Source of the DNA: Euborellia annulipes
Lineage: Eukaryota > Arthropoda > Insecta > Dermaptera > Anisolabididae
DNA: 64,000 nucleotides
Reading direction: 5' to 3'
Assembly: GCA_023213315.1 (NCBI GenBank)
Contig: JAKCPI010031750.1
Span: 62,001 to 126,000, forward strand
Under the pieces are notes generated by a model, which did not search any database, had not been told where the DNA came from, and saw nothing but the letters and a program-made list of their open reading frames with translations. Within the stretch, counting starts at the first letter, position 1; each line of letters begins with the position of its first letter. The translations under genes were made by a program, and so were the position numbers. Positions 20,326-31,502 of the stretch are shown here, piece after piece.

Positions 20326-20824
20326 CAGTGGCGGCATTTGGGGAGGTGGAGGGGGGAGTAAAGGGTATTTGCCCCCCCCCCCCCCTAAGGACTCTGATTT
20401 TTATAAAATTTTATATTACTATTCTTAAATAAACTATTTCAAAATATATCTACAAGTATACACACTGTACAAAATTAAACAATTAATTAAATTAAATATC
20501 TTTTAGTCAAATTCGAGTACCTAATTGTAAGTAAATTTTAAGAAAAAAAAAATGTTTCCCTGCCCCCCCCCCCCCCCCCCAAGAAAAAGTTCTCATCCAC
20601 ATTCACACAGTATTTTCGCCAACTCAGGCCATATAAGACATTTACGATATCCGTTATTGATTAATATACATATTGGGCGTCCAGGCATTCTTATTTAAGT
20701 CATTTGGTATCCAAATGGCTTAAATAAAATCATCGAACTGCCTGAGGTCCGAACCCGCGACTTTTGGTATACGAGGTTAGCAAGCTAACCCCTACACCAA
20801 GCCTCAAGAAAAAGTTGGCCACTG
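20326..20824. mobile_element. hAT-type element, TSD TTAACGYG, containing a SINE
   Basis: The ends CAGTGGCGGC and GGCCACTG are inverted. The 8-bp flanks are TTAACGCG (20318-20325) and TTAACGTG (20825-20832), with one mismatch. C-runs lie at 20372 and 20564. The SINE 20592-20805 is inserted near its right end. Confidence 0.8.
20592..20805 (-). mobile_element. tRNA-derived SINE with TSD AAGAAAAAGTT
   Basis: A complete minus-strand copy with the head at the right (GGCTTGGTGTAGGGGTTAG) and the GGTTCGGACC B box. AAGAAAAAGTT is duplicated exactly at 20581-20591 and 20806-20816. It is the youngest layer of the nest. Confidence 0.9.
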
Positions 20825-21194
20825 TTAACGTGAAATATTTAAATTTCTAAAATAATCTTTCCATTTCAGTATTTCTCTGACTATTTTATTGGAAATTCTT
20901 ATAAAAATAAGATTTTCAATTAATATCCAACAAAACATATCGAGATTATGTTGATTTTTGTCTCTCAAATTGAAAATCGACATATTTGTCTTTATTTTAT
21001 TCAAAGTCAATTAAAATTGATTTAAAATGCTTTGTATTTGTGTTAAATTTACTTAGAAATGTTGAAGAAATTTCATATTAAATGTTTAATAAATTAGAGT
21101 ATCATTAAGGTAGATTAGAACAGGGTTTCTTAAGAAGTAACAAAATGTTACGTTTTTATTGACGCGCAGTGTATATATTATAATAATAATATTG

Positions 21195-21605
21195 ATATAT
21201 TTAAGTTAGACACACCCCTGGGACGTAACACGAAGCTTTTGAATAAAATCGGCCTCAAAGTACTAGTACTTTACTGAAGTACTTTTTCAGTTTTTTTCGA
21301 TTTTCTCAAAATTCGCTCCAACCATTTTTTTTTTTTTTTAAATTCATAAATCAACTATTTTTTAGATGTTCTTTAAAATATATATTCTCATTTTGCCATT
21401 GAAATCTTTTAAAGACCACTTTACTCTTGTACTCCATAGAAAAGATGGTTGCCATGGTAACAAAATATAAATATTTTCGCATGTTTATAAATTTTACACC
21501 TTGAATTCTAATATATCAGCGGAAATTAAATATATATCGACTCAAAAAATCTGGTGTGACAAGCACAGAACAAAAACCGAAGAGAAAGTGCGTTGCACCA
21601 GGTTT
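21195..21605 (+). mobile_element. Family B element, 5' truncated
   Basis: It begins at TTAGACACACCCCTGGGACG and has AGTACTAGTACTTTACTG (21261), a perfect GTTGCCATGGTAAC (21448-21461) and the AATCTGGTGTGACAAGCACAG hairpin half. It ends imperfectly at GCGTTGCACCAGG. Confidence 0.8.
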
Positions 21606-21990
21606 TTTTTACTTTTGAATCCACTTAGAATTTTAATTATATCCAAAATCGATTGATTCATTTTTTTTTATATAAGCGAGAAGAAGATTGACTGACTGCT
21701 CCAAGGCCGCCCTCTCTCTCCCTCTAAATGAGATTTCTATATATATATATAAAAAAAAAAAAAACTTTAGGAAGATCCATAAATCTACCAGAACTTGAAC
21801 ACTTTATCACGTATAGAATATCTGAGTTTATTTTATTTTACTTCATTGAAGGAAATTCCAATTATTCTTATATTTTGTTATAAACAATTGTATAATCAAA
21901 AAAAATATGAATTTATTTAAAAAAAAAATCCATGATGGTTGCCTAAAGACAGGCGTTGGTTAAAATATTGTTTTACACCGTATCATATTT

Positions 21991-22440
21991 AAGGTTGTCG
22001 GGACATTAAAGCCCTTATATAGATTAAAAGCTAATTTTTTAATATCTTATGAATTATTTTCAGATACGTTTAAAATAATTTTTTGGAGCAGATCTGACGA
22101 AGGGTTATCGTGTAATTAATTGAAATTTAACACGAGGCCTATAGGGAATAATACGATTCGTATTATGTAGCCATTCGTGATAAAGATAAAAAAACAAAAA
22201 AATTCTATTTTTATCAATTAATTTCAGTAGAAAACAAAATTTTCCGAGGGCTTTTTATAATATTTCAACAAGAAAGACGGAAAATTCACGAAAATGTCAG
22301 TCGGCCATATTTAAAAATAAGTAAGTCACGTGACTCAGACCAGTCCGGCAACGTCGCATAAAATAAAACGAATTTCACGCTTTCACTTACTGTTTTTTTT
22401 TTTTTTTTTCAATCTACGATATTTTTTCTCGCAAATCGCC
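21991..22440 (+). repeat. Dispersed repeat family H, copy 1
   Basis: It starts AAGGTTGTCGGGACATTAAAG and includes GCAGATCTGACGA and AGACTCAGACCAGTC-like blocks (GTGACTCAGACCAGTCCGGC). It ends near CTACGATATTTTTTCTCGCA. A diverged second copy lies at 37819-38266. No ends or target duplication could be fixed, so its class is unknown. Confidence 0.7.
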
Positions 22441-22692
22441 CGCCCATTGTGTCTAAACTGATTTGCATTATTCATTGTAATATTATAAATAAAATACAAC
22501 TGAACAGCAACTAAACAACAAGATCGACATAAACAGCTGTTAAATGCGATGTTGCCAGATCTATATTATGTGAATAAATACTTAAGACAAAAGTCATTTA
22601 TTTATTATTTTTGGGAATTAAATTATTAACTTAATCCAATGATAGGTCACGACTAAATTATAATAATCAATTCAATTTTTTTTTTTTTTTTT

Positions 22693-23360
22693 TAAGTGAA
22701 ACTTTTATTTGATTCTCTAAAATTTTTTCGCTCTTTCATCAGCATGTCGCGTTACAAGCCGTGGCGTCAAAGGACGTGACCCTACAAGCCGTCATGGCAC
22801 CATGGGCGTCCGCAGGGGGGCAACCAGGCACTTGCCCCCCCCTGGAAAATTAAAATGATACAAAAAAATGTATAAAACAAAAAAAAAATACAAAAAAATC
22901 TTTCACAGTATACATCCACCTTGCCGCGGTGTGAAAGCTTTAAATACTAAAAGATGTATAACATTATTAATATCAAAATACGTTTTTTTTAACTTATCTG
23001 GAAGTGACTTGCCCCCCCCCCTGCAAAAAATCCTGCGGACGCCCATGCATGGCACAAGTCGTGACGACAAAAATAGTAAAGTAGAAATTTAATATATATG
23101 ACAAATAATTGTGAGATTTAATTATTCAATTTTTAAATTGATAAAATATAATTTTTAAAATAATTTAAAACGATTCAAATACTAATTAAATATTGTTCTC
23201 AGTTTTTAACATGCGTCTATTGATTTCCCATTTTTCAATTATTAAGTTAAGATTAAAAACGCGATTTTAATACACTTAATTGAATAATTTTCAGTTAAAC
23301 GCCTACGATCCGAAAAAAAAAGTTTCACTTACATCGTGGTTTCATAAAACCACACAATGA
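22693..23360 (+). mobile_element. Family A element interrupted by a hAT-type MITE
   Basis: It runs from AAGTGAAACTTTTATTTG to ACCACACAATGA, with the hairpin GTGGTTTCATAAAACCAC intact. The CRE-like cluster region is split at 22800 by the insertion 22801-23047. Confidence 0.85.
22801..23047. mobile_element. hAT-type MITE, 247 bp, TSD CATGGCAC
   Basis: The ends CATGGGCGTCCGCAGG and CCTGCGGACGCCCATG are perfect inverted repeats, with C-runs just inside. CATGGCAC is duplicated at 22793-22800 and 23048-23055. Confidence 0.92.
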
Positions 23361-24050
23361 TTATTTTTTGTTTTAGTCTTTTTCGTCATTTAGAGTTCAT
23401 CAAGACCGGAGGCGAACCCGAGACCCCGAGATTCTATTAAACTCTCTTGACTTCATCCTTCTCTGATGAGTGGTTTCTTCAAGACAATTTTTTTTTCTCT
23501 CCCGAAATTCGCCATCTCTTTTTCTGATCACTCAAGGTCATTTATTAGAAGAAATAAAAGAGAGATTGAAAAAAAAAAAAAAAAAATCACCACAAAACAA
23601 CCCTTGTATTTCTTTTTTGTTATTTGAACACAAGAAAACAAATAAATAAGAGCAATTTAGTAAAGCAGAAAACGGAATTTGTCTATTGGAGCGTGTGTGT
23701 GTGTGTGTTCAGAGATTGAGGCGGTCTAATGGCCCGTGGTCGACGGCAATGGTGACGATCGCCGCCCGCCATCATCTAGGCGATGGCGACGATCCCACTT
23801 GTTGCTAATCACTTGAATTACGAGGGGGGGTCGAATGGACAGACTGCTATCATACATATTAGATCAGTCCCGGCACTTTGTTTCTAACCCCCCCCTCTAC
23901 CTCTCTGAAAGGATTATCGTCTCCTAAACTAAAAAAAAAAAAAATCATTTGCCAAACTTTTTAATTTAATCTCTCTCGTAGAGTGAAATCTGATAAGGGG
24001 AGAAAAGCTCATTTTTATCTAAAATTCAAATATCATTTGTTTATTAAAAC
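23361..24050. other. Higher-complexity interval, no recognised gene
   Basis: It has a GC-richer segment around 23400-23480 and 23710-23810 and a (GT)n run at 23693-23708. The small frames show no recognised homology. No splice-supported exon can be argued from sequence alone. Confidence 0.35.
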
Positions 24051-24051
24051 T

Positions 24052-24280
24052 TTTGTGGTTTCGTATTATTATTATTATGGGGGTTTTTAATTATAGATCA
24101 CATGATGTATTAATTATTTATTAAAAATACAACGTTTTGATTGCTTATTCCGCAGTAAGCGAACTAACTAACCTCTAAGGGACACTCACTCAAGTTAGTA
24201 GAATTTTATTTACAATGAAGTTAGCAATATATACCCAATCATCCCCATAAAGTTAGACGCCATGATCACAGCAAGTGTTT
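24052..24280 (+). repeat. Dispersed repeat family G, copy 1
   Basis: TTTTTAATTATAGATCACAT, AACTAACCTCTAAGGGACAC and GAAGTTAGCAATATATACCC recur in the same order at 43387-43530 and 43912-43975. There an unrelated stretch with a SINE head interrupts them. Its class is unknown. Confidence 0.65.
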
Positions 24281-24282
24281 AT

Positions 24283-24350
24283 TTGTTTTTTTTGTTTTTT
24301 TCATTTATTTGGCTTTCGGCCAAAAGCTATACCAAAATTTTAGATTACAA
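24283..24350 (-). repeat. Possible LINE 3' tail
   Basis: On the minus strand TTTTGGCCGAAAGCCAAATA is followed by an AATGAAAA-rich tail. A GGC/GCC hairpin before an A-rich repeat is typical of non-LTR retrotransposon 3' ends. No coding part remains. Confidence 0.35.
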
Positions 24351-24439
24351 ATATACTAAATACAATATAAAAAAAATACAAAATACAATATAAGACAATA
24401 CAAAATAAAATCAAGAAAAATAAATAATATCAACATGTA

Positions 24440-24626
24440 ATTTTGGAATGATTTAATAATATTTTAAAAATACAATTTTTAACGAAAATTACTATACAAT
24501 GAATGTAAAATTACAATACATACTTTATTTTTCTGAAGAAAATTGTAATTTTAAAATGTTTTTTTGTTGTTATATATTTGATTATATTCCAAAACACACT
24601 AGAATTAAGATTTTTTTTACAGTGTA
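24440..24626 (-). mobile_element. Partial TA-type MITE (family F)
   Basis: AACGAAAATTACTATACAAT, GAAGAAAATTGTAATTTTAA and the end TTTTTTTTACAGTGTA match the element at 32847-33181. The left part is missing. Confidence 0.65.
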
Positions 24627-24629
24627 TAT

Positions 24630-25540
24630 TTTTAAGAAAGAGCCATATAGCTGGTATTAGTGGAAAAAACAAATATTAAAGTGAATAAAAAGCTCACATT
24701 GACTAGTCAAGTCAATCTGCCAACTATTTTTACTTAAGACTTGAGCAAACAATCTTTTTTTTTTAACCCCCCTCAGACCAGATGCGCCTAAATGCGAAGG
24801 CAACACGATATTCGCTCTTTAATCATCAGCTGAATACAATATTTTTGTTGTTTCGTGTCTAAAAGTTAGTTTCTTATTTGGCATTTACTTTGATGTCAAC
24901 ATGTCAATTGGAAATAGGGTTGGGGATTCAAATATAGTAGCTATACGTGTAGAAAAAAATAAATAAATTTTTTTTTTTTTCATTAATACATATTGGATGA
25001 TGATTTTTTTTTTGTGATTTGGAGACAATTATTTATAACGAGATATGGGATTTTATATAAAAAAAAAAATATCAATCGAAGAGAAAGTTTGGGGATCGTT
25101 AAAAATTAATTAATAAAAAATTTTCATCTCAAATAAAAAAAAAAAAAAAATATTTCACAAACATTCTAAAAATACAATAATTTGAACTTAGGAAAATATA
25201 TTTAGTACTAAAATTAATGAATACGCTTTTTCGGCATGCCAAATTGCATCTACAGGTCTTACATCTTGAGCAAGGCAGTCTTGAGAGATAAGTTCGACTT
25301 GAGATTAAGGAGTGAATTGTCAAGAGATCTTACCCAAGCTGCACTTAAGAATAAAACAATATCTGACAACGTGGCATTTTTTGTTAAAAGTTAGCCGCTA
25401 GGCGGCACTGCAAAACAAAAAACAAACATATTTGTCAAACAAAGAACGAAATTTTATTTGAAATATTAAAACAAAGATTAGAAGAAAAAAGAGATTTCAA
25501 AAGGAAAATATATGAAAAGTCCTCCCCCCAGCCCTAAATT
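24630..25540. other. AT-rich interval, no gene
   Basis: Poly-A and poly-T runs, with a minus-strand frame at 25129-25323 of no recognised family. No element ends were found. Confidence 0.4.
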
Positions 25541-25544
25541 TTTC

Positions 25545-26197
25545 TCATGACCGACTTTTTTTTAGCAATAAAACGTGTATTTTCATCAAAATATCGACAT
25601 CGAATCTTTCTCTCTATATAGGCCTACACTACGCGTCAAAAAGGACGTAACATTTTGTTTCTTCTTAAGAAGACCTTTTCTAATCTACCTTAATGATACT
25701 CTAATTTAAAAACAATTAAATATGAAATATCTTCAACATTTCTAAGTAAATTTAACACAAATACATCAATCAATTTAATACAATTTAAATAAAATAAAAA
25801 GAAATATGTCGATTTTCAATTTGAAGGACAAATCAACATAATCTTGATAGCATTTAGTTGGATATTAATTACAAATTTTGTTTTTATAAGAATTTCCAAT
25901 AAAATAGACAGAGAAAAACTGAAATGGAAAGATTATTTTAAAATTTTAGAAATTTGACGTTAATAAATAAAATTTCTACATTTTTGTCTTTGTTTTATTT
26001 AAATTGTAATTATTTATCAAAACAATATGAATTTGTGTTAAATTTACTTAGAAATGTTTAAGATATTACATATTAAATGTTTCTTAAATTAGAGTATCAT
26101 TAAGGTAGATTAGAACAGGTCTTCTTAAGAAGAAAAAAAGTATTTTTTGACGCGCAGTGTATATTAAGATATATATGTAGGTAAGAGAAAGTAAAAA
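25545..26197 (-). mobile_element. Family B 5' end split by a mariner-type MITE
   Basis: Read leftward, TTTTTACTTTCTCTTACCTA (26178-26197) is followed by the MITE 25627-26159 inserted in the TA microsatellite. The sequence then continues as AGAGAGAAAG and ATTTTGATGAAAATACACG. Only the first 100 bp or so of family B remain. Confidence 0.75.
25627..26159. mobile_element. Tc1/mariner-type MITE, uninterrupted 533-bp copy
   Basis: The ends CACTACGCGTCAAAAA and TTTTTTGACGCGCAGTG are flanked by TA (25625-25626, 26160-26161). Inverted arms extend well over 100 bp, sharing AATCTACCTTAATGATACTC and its inverse. No transposase is present. It is the reference copy for the family in this window. Confidence 0.88.
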
Positions 26198-26427
26198 TCG
26201 GATAATAATTTGGTCATTTTGGTAGGCCTAGAAAGAAAAAAATAAACCCTGAGCTAAATTAAAATAATAATCTTTTCATTAAAGAAGGTTTCATTTAAAT
26301 AAATCCGCTCTCAAAGTTAAATCTTTATGCTAATATTTTATTTATATGGTTTACAAAATCCTCTTATACTCTTTGTTGATGGAGATACCCCTCTAATTTC
26401 TTTTATCTTTTTACGTATTATTTATTT

Positions 26428-27280
26428 TTAGTTTCTCTTACCTATAAATGTATATATACTGTATTAGAGTGGTCGTTAAAAATTAAATTTCTTGCGGCTC
26501 CCCCTAAAAAGCTTTCTTTTGATGAAAAAACACTAGGAAAATTTTTTTATAATTTTTTTATGTCAAGACAACACGTGCCTCAAGACGATTTAAGTTAATT
26601 TTTGGGTATAATCATTGATTAGTGATTAAGGGCACACTGAGCGCAAATCGGTGGATCCGTGGTTCGACTCCCGGCGGCACCCCCTTACATTTTTTTTTCG
26701 GGTACAGGGTAAGTAACATCTAATTACTCTAATATATAAATAGAATGTACCGTATTGGATTCATGACGAGATTTTGATGGATATACACGTTTTGAGGTCC
26801 CCTGAGTCCAAAAAATGGTTTTCCCGACATGGTCTGTCTTTTTGTGTGTCTGGAACAAAATATCTTAAGAACGAAAAGAGCTAGGAGATTGAAATTTTAT
26901 ATTTAAGTTAGCTTTTGAACAAAGTCGACCAAATAGTGTTAGTACTTTACTAATGTACTTTTTCTGTTTTTTTTTTTTTTTTTCTTCGATTTTCTCAAAA
27001 TTCGCTTCAACGATTTTGATTAAAATTCAAAAATCAATTATTTTTTAGATTCTCTTTAAAATGTATATTCTCAATTTGGCATTAAAATCTTATGAAGCAC
27101 ACTTTACTCTTGTACTTTATAGAAAAGATAGGAGAAATGGTTGCCATGGTAACAAAATATAATGAATTTAATATATCGGCGGAAACTAAATATATGACGA
27201 CACAAAAAATCTGGTGTGTCAAGTACAGAACACAACTTTCGATTACCGAAGGTAACAGTGTGCTGTGCGACCAATTTCTG
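26428..27280 (+). mobile_element. Family B element with a TA-flanked insertion
   Basis: The 5' end TTTTTAGTTTCTCTTACCTA is separated from GAATGTACCGTATTGGATTC by the insertion 26464-26732. Family B then continues. It has a perfect GTTGCCATGGTAAC (27140-27153) and the hairpin left half AATCTGGTGTGTCAAGTACAG. The right half is lost after GCTGTGCGACCA. Confidence 0.8.
26464..26732. mobile_element. TA-flanked element with tRNA-like B box
   Basis: The ends TTAGAGTGG and TTACTCTAA are short inverted repeats bracketed by TA. Near the right side GTGGTTCGACTCCCGG is a perfect pol III B box followed by CGGCACCCCC, like the 3' half of a tRNA. No A box or acceptor partner is clear. It is either a MITE that captured a tRNA fragment or a second SINE type. 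Confidence 0.55.
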
Positions 27281-28064
27281 TTGTTTATATTTATAAATTC
27301 ATTTTTTTTGATAGAAACTACCAATATTATAAATATTAGAAAAGTTTTTAAGGACTAACCTTGAAAAAATAATTGAATCACTTGAGTGATGGATGATGAC
27401 TCCTACGTATATATCATCCTGACAGGAATCAAAAAACTACTGGAGATTAGGATCCATCGGTTACCTGCAACAAAAAGAACGAGAGATTAATAATAAAAAA
27501 AAAAAAAATATTACGTGAAAATGTGTCGAAAAGTTTTCCATTTATTTAATAACGAGGGGATGGATCTTAATGGGTTTTGATTGTTCTCTCTTTTGAATTG
27601 ATAGTAATTATACGATATTAAGTACGAATGTTGATTGTTCCTTTTCAATGAAATTTCTACTTTATACATACTTAAGTGATTATTAGCATATTAGACTTTT
27701 TATTTTGGTGAAAAAAAAAAATTATATATTCAATGGATATCTCGTTTCAGACTAGTACAGTGCGGGTTAAAAAAAAAAACACGTAACACTTTGTTACTTC
27801 TTAAGAAATCCTGTTCTAATCTACCTTAATGATACTCTAATTTTAAGAAACATTTAATAGGAAATATCTCATAGATTCTAAGTAAATTTAACACAAATAC
27901 AAATCATAAATAATTGCAATTTAAATAAAACAAAGACAAAAATGTCGAAATTTTTTTATTAACGCTAAATTTCTAAAATTTTAAAATAATCTTTCCATTT
28001 CAGTTTTTCTCAAAAAAAAAAACAAAATTTTTAATTAATATCCAACTAAACATATCGAGATTAT

Positions 28065-28616
28065 ATAACGAATTGTGGCTGTTGTATAATTAGATTAATG
28101 ATATAAAGAGGATGCAGCCAACAGTGGCGTAGTGAGCTTAACTCGCGCCCGGGGCGCAATACCTTTTAGCGCCCCTCTCTCACCATTCGAAAACCATATA
28201 ATATTATATTTAAAACATACAAAATTATTACATTACATTGGCACTAAATTTAAAATCAATTATAATTAATAAAAATAAAAATTACCCAGCAATTTTTTGG
28301 TTTTGCGCCCCTTTGTTAGTAGCGCCCGGGGCATGATGACCCCCCTTGCTCCTCCCTCGCTACGCCACTGGCAGCCAATAATAAATAAAAAGCATCTATT
28401 TTGTTAACACTCTTATTTTAGGAACGTTTCGGCTATGATCAACAAATCACAACATGATCAACAAAACAATTTTTTAATGAATGAACGTATATATTTCTAG
28501 CTTAAAGGACTGAAGATGGCTTTGTTGATCATAGCCGAAACGTTCCTAAATAAAGAGTGTTAACAAAATAGATGCCTTTTATTTATTATTGGTAGCATCC
28601 TCTTTATATCATTAAT
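28065..28616 (+). mobile_element. Penelope-like foldback with hammerhead-like core
   Basis: Inverted arms share GATTAATGATATAAAGAGGA, AAAAGCATCTATTTTGTTAA and GGAACGTTTCGGCTATGATC. The right arm has CTGAAGA, a GGCT...AGCC stem, then GAAACGTT at 28510-28544. This is the arrangement of the hammerhead-like motif seen at Penelope-like element ends. A 14-bp target duplication flanks the unit. No reverse transcriptase remains. Confidence 0.65.
28122..28370. mobile_element. hAT-type MITE, 249 bp, TSD GCAGCCAA
   Basis: The ends CAGTGGCGTAG and CTACGCCACTG are perfect inverted repeats. GCGCCCGGGGC blocks lie just inside each end. GCAGCCAA is duplicated at 28114-28121 and 28371-28378. Confidence 0.92.
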
Positions 28617-28848
28617 CATACCGAGATTATGTTGATTCGTCCCTCAAATTGAAAATCGACATATTTTTCTTTATTTTATTTAAATTGTATTAAATTGATT
28701 AAAATGAAATGAATTTGTGTTAAATTTACTTTGAAATGTTGAAGATATTTCATATAAAATGTTTCTTAACTTAGAGTATCATTAAGGTAGATTAGAACAG
28801 GTCTTCTTAAGTAGAAACAAAATGTTACGTCTTTTTTGACGTGCAATG

Positions 28849-29540
28849 TATATAACGAATTTCTTGGCTGGCTAGGGAATTTTCCGGGGGAGGCTTTGAG
28901 GCTATCAATATGTCAAAATAGTGGTAGGGCAGGGGCGTATATAAGGGGGGGGGGGGCGAGGGGGGCCGAAATTTCGCATTTTGACATTTATGTCATCATC
29001 ATGGTGTGATTTTATCATTTTAATAACAGAAGCTATAAAATCGCTTCTAATGATAAGGGCCTCCCCTTCTCATCTCATGGAGGTAATAATTATACATTAA
29101 AGAGAAATCCTTACAAGACAAAGGCTTTTCTATCACATGCGATAGCATTATTCTAATAATTAATTAAATTTATTTCCCCAAAGGATTTAAAAAGATAGAT
29201 ATATTTTTTTTTATTTTTAGAAAGAGAAAAAAAATAACGTTTGTAAAATTCCGGTCCGGTGAAACGTAAATCATGAGTATTTATGACTTGGTCATGTTGC
29301 TTTCTCTTTCCCTCTTAGATGGATCGCCAGTCCCACCCTCCCTCGCACATCTAAGGTTATGACTTATTTATGAAGCCAGATTTGGCACGACTAAAAGGAG
29401 ACCAGATGAAAAATCCTCTGCCATCATTTGTTTATTTGATCAGTGGAAAAAAAGAATGAAGGCAACCATTTGGGGAATTTAATAAAATTGAATTTATTAA
29501 GAAAGCCAATTCAGTATTCCTTAATTAAGAAATAAAAAAA
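28849..29540. other. Interval with a single hAT-like end, no gene
   Basis: At 28929 CAGGGGCGTATATAAGG followed by a G-run resembles a hAT-type end, but I cannot find its partner. The rest is AT-rich with no recognised coding signal. Confidence 0.4.
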
Positions 29541-29569
29541 AAATCTGGTGTGGTTAGTCAACAACTTTC
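29541..29569 (-). mobile_element. Family B hairpin fragment
   Basis: AAATCTGGTGTGGTTAGTCA followed by ACAACTTTC is the family B terminal hairpin. A mariner-type MITE cuts it at 29570. Confidence 0.65.
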
Positions 29570-29571
29570 TA

Positions 29572-30087
29572 CTCTCCGCGTCAAAAATAGTGCAACACTT
29601 TGTTTCTTCTTAAAAACACCTGTTCTAATCTACCTTAATGATACTGTATTTATTTAATAAGAAATATCTTATACATTTTTAAGTAAATTTAACACAAATC
29701 CCATATCTTTTTAATAAATAATTAAAATTTAAATAAAATAAAAACAAAAAATGTCGAAATTCTATTTATTAACGCCAAATTTTAAAATAATCTTTCCATT
29801 TCAGTTTTTCTCTGTTTATTTTATTGGAAATTCTTATAAAAACAAAATTTTAAATTATTATCCAACAAAACATATCGAGATTATGTTTATTTGTCCCTCA
29901 TATTGATCTTTATTTTATTTAAATTGTATTAAATTGATTAAAATGATTTGTATTTGTGTTAAATTTACTTAAAAATGTATAAGATATTTCATAATAAATA
30001 TTTCTTAAATTAGAGTATCATTAAGGTAGATTAGAACAGGTATTTTTAAGAAGAAACAAAATGTTACGTCATTTTTGACGCGCAATG
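29572..30087. mobile_element. Tc1/mariner-type MITE, 516 bp
   Basis: The left end CTCTCCGCGTCAAAAATAG follows TA. The right end is TTTTTGACGCGCAATG, followed by CA where TA is expected. The inner arms are inverted copies as in 25627-26159. Confidence 0.82.
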
Positions 30088-30177
30088 CATTTTGTTACCT
30101 TTGCTTCTAAAGTACAGTGAGGGACAATATTAAGGTCCACCTATTCGTTTTCTACTTGTGATTATTTTATTGTCTCT

Positions 30178-31500
30178 CAAAATCTTGACATCAAATTTTT
30201 GACATAAAACCAACACTTTCTCTCTATATGTGTCCGTCCACATGAAAAAGTACCAAATCTTGACTGAGCTAAATTTTCAGGAGAGTCGATTTACTAAAAA
30301 AGAGTTCAAAAAAATTGATTTTTTTCCAACTATTGCCAAAATTTGCCGACAGATAGCAGGATGGTAGACTTAAAAGTGATCTGATAATGCCGGCTGTTAG
30401 ACTAGCCTGCCATCTTTTGCAAGATTGTTCAACTAATTGGCCGTTAATTTTTTTAAATAAAGACGAAATTTATTTTTGACTTCGTCCCCACTTTATTAAA
30501 TTATTATAGGTTGAATATTAATGATTTTTACATTTAATAAAAATTACAATTTTCAAAATAGAAATTAGGAAGTTGCAAGAGTCATCAGATGAGAAAACAT
30601 ATGAAGGAAGTTTACTTTATTTAAGCGGATATTGGGGGTATCATAAAAAATTTATTAAAACAAATTTTCATTTTAGGATTTTATTGTCAGATAAATTCTT
30701 TCAAAATAGAGTTCTCATGATCATCAAGGAAGCCCCCTGAGTATAATAATTCACAAATGTTTGATATTTTCTTTAATATTTTAATTCCTTAAAGTGTTTT
30801 ATAAAATAAAACACTCATTCAGAGAATAATAATAAAAAGAATTTCTTTATTTTAAATTTTTCTAAATTAAAAAAAAAGAATTTTTTTTTTTTTATTTGTA
30901 TAAATACAAAGACAAAGAAAAGACATCTCGACAAAAAGTTCTTTTATTTCCATATTCGAGATAAAACAAACACATTGAGAGAGAGCGTAACTTTTTTAAT
31001 GACATAAATGATTAATAAAGCCTGAGTTCAGGTATAAAAAAAAAAAATAAGATTAATTAAAATTATAAGATATTTTAATATATATCAAGTTCTAAATTGT
31101 TGAGCGGAAAAACGTCTCTCTTTCGAGAGAATTTCTTCTTTTTTTTTTAATATGATATTAATTTGTAATTAAAGAGGTTACTTCGTTCGTCCTTCTTTTA
31201 GGAATTTAATAATTCCCAAGCGAGAGAGAAGTGAAAAAAAGGGAGGAAGAGAAGAAAATTATCCAGTAAAGCCTTTTAATGATTTTAAAATAAATTTTAA
31301 GTGTATGTTTGTCAGAGATACAGAGATAAATTGATTCACCATCTAAAAGAGAAACTTGTAGAATGTTTCAATGTCAAATTTAGCCAAATTTCACATTAAT
31401 ATTGCCAGTGAAATCGGATGGGGGCACAAAAAAAAAACAAGTCGATTTAAAAATGAGGCAGAGCTTTAACGTTTTAACATAAAAGAGGAAATAGCTACAG
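30178..31500. other. AT-rich interval with a family B 5' remnant, no gene
   Basis: At 30178-30230 there is a small family B piece (AAAATCTTGACATCAAATTT and CACTTTCTCTC). Beyond it the sequence is AT-rich and unique-looking, with no element ends, long frames or conserved peptides. Confidence 0.45.
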
Positions 31501-31502
31501 TA

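Larger units (their letters stand above)
20144..21171. mobile_element. Tc1/mariner-type MITE with nested hAT and SINE
   Basis: The ends CACAGTGCGTCAAAAAAACG and the reverse of TTGACGCGCAGTG are inverted and flanked by TA (20142-20143, 21172-21173). Long inner arms share TCTAATCTACCTTAATGATA in inverse (AGGTAGATTAGAACAGG at 21109). A hAT-type element is inserted at 20326-20824. Without it the unit is about 520 bp, like the copy at 25627-26159. Confidence 0.85.
27758..28848. mobile_element. Tc1/mariner-type MITE with nested foldback and hAT element
   Basis: CAGTGCGGGTTAAAAAAA at the left and TTTTTTGACGTGCAATG at the right are flanked by TA. Inner arms match the 25627-26159 copy. The foldback 28065-28616 interrupts CATATCGAGATTAT, which is duplicated with one mismatch at 28051-28064 and 28617-28630. 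Confidence 0.85.
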
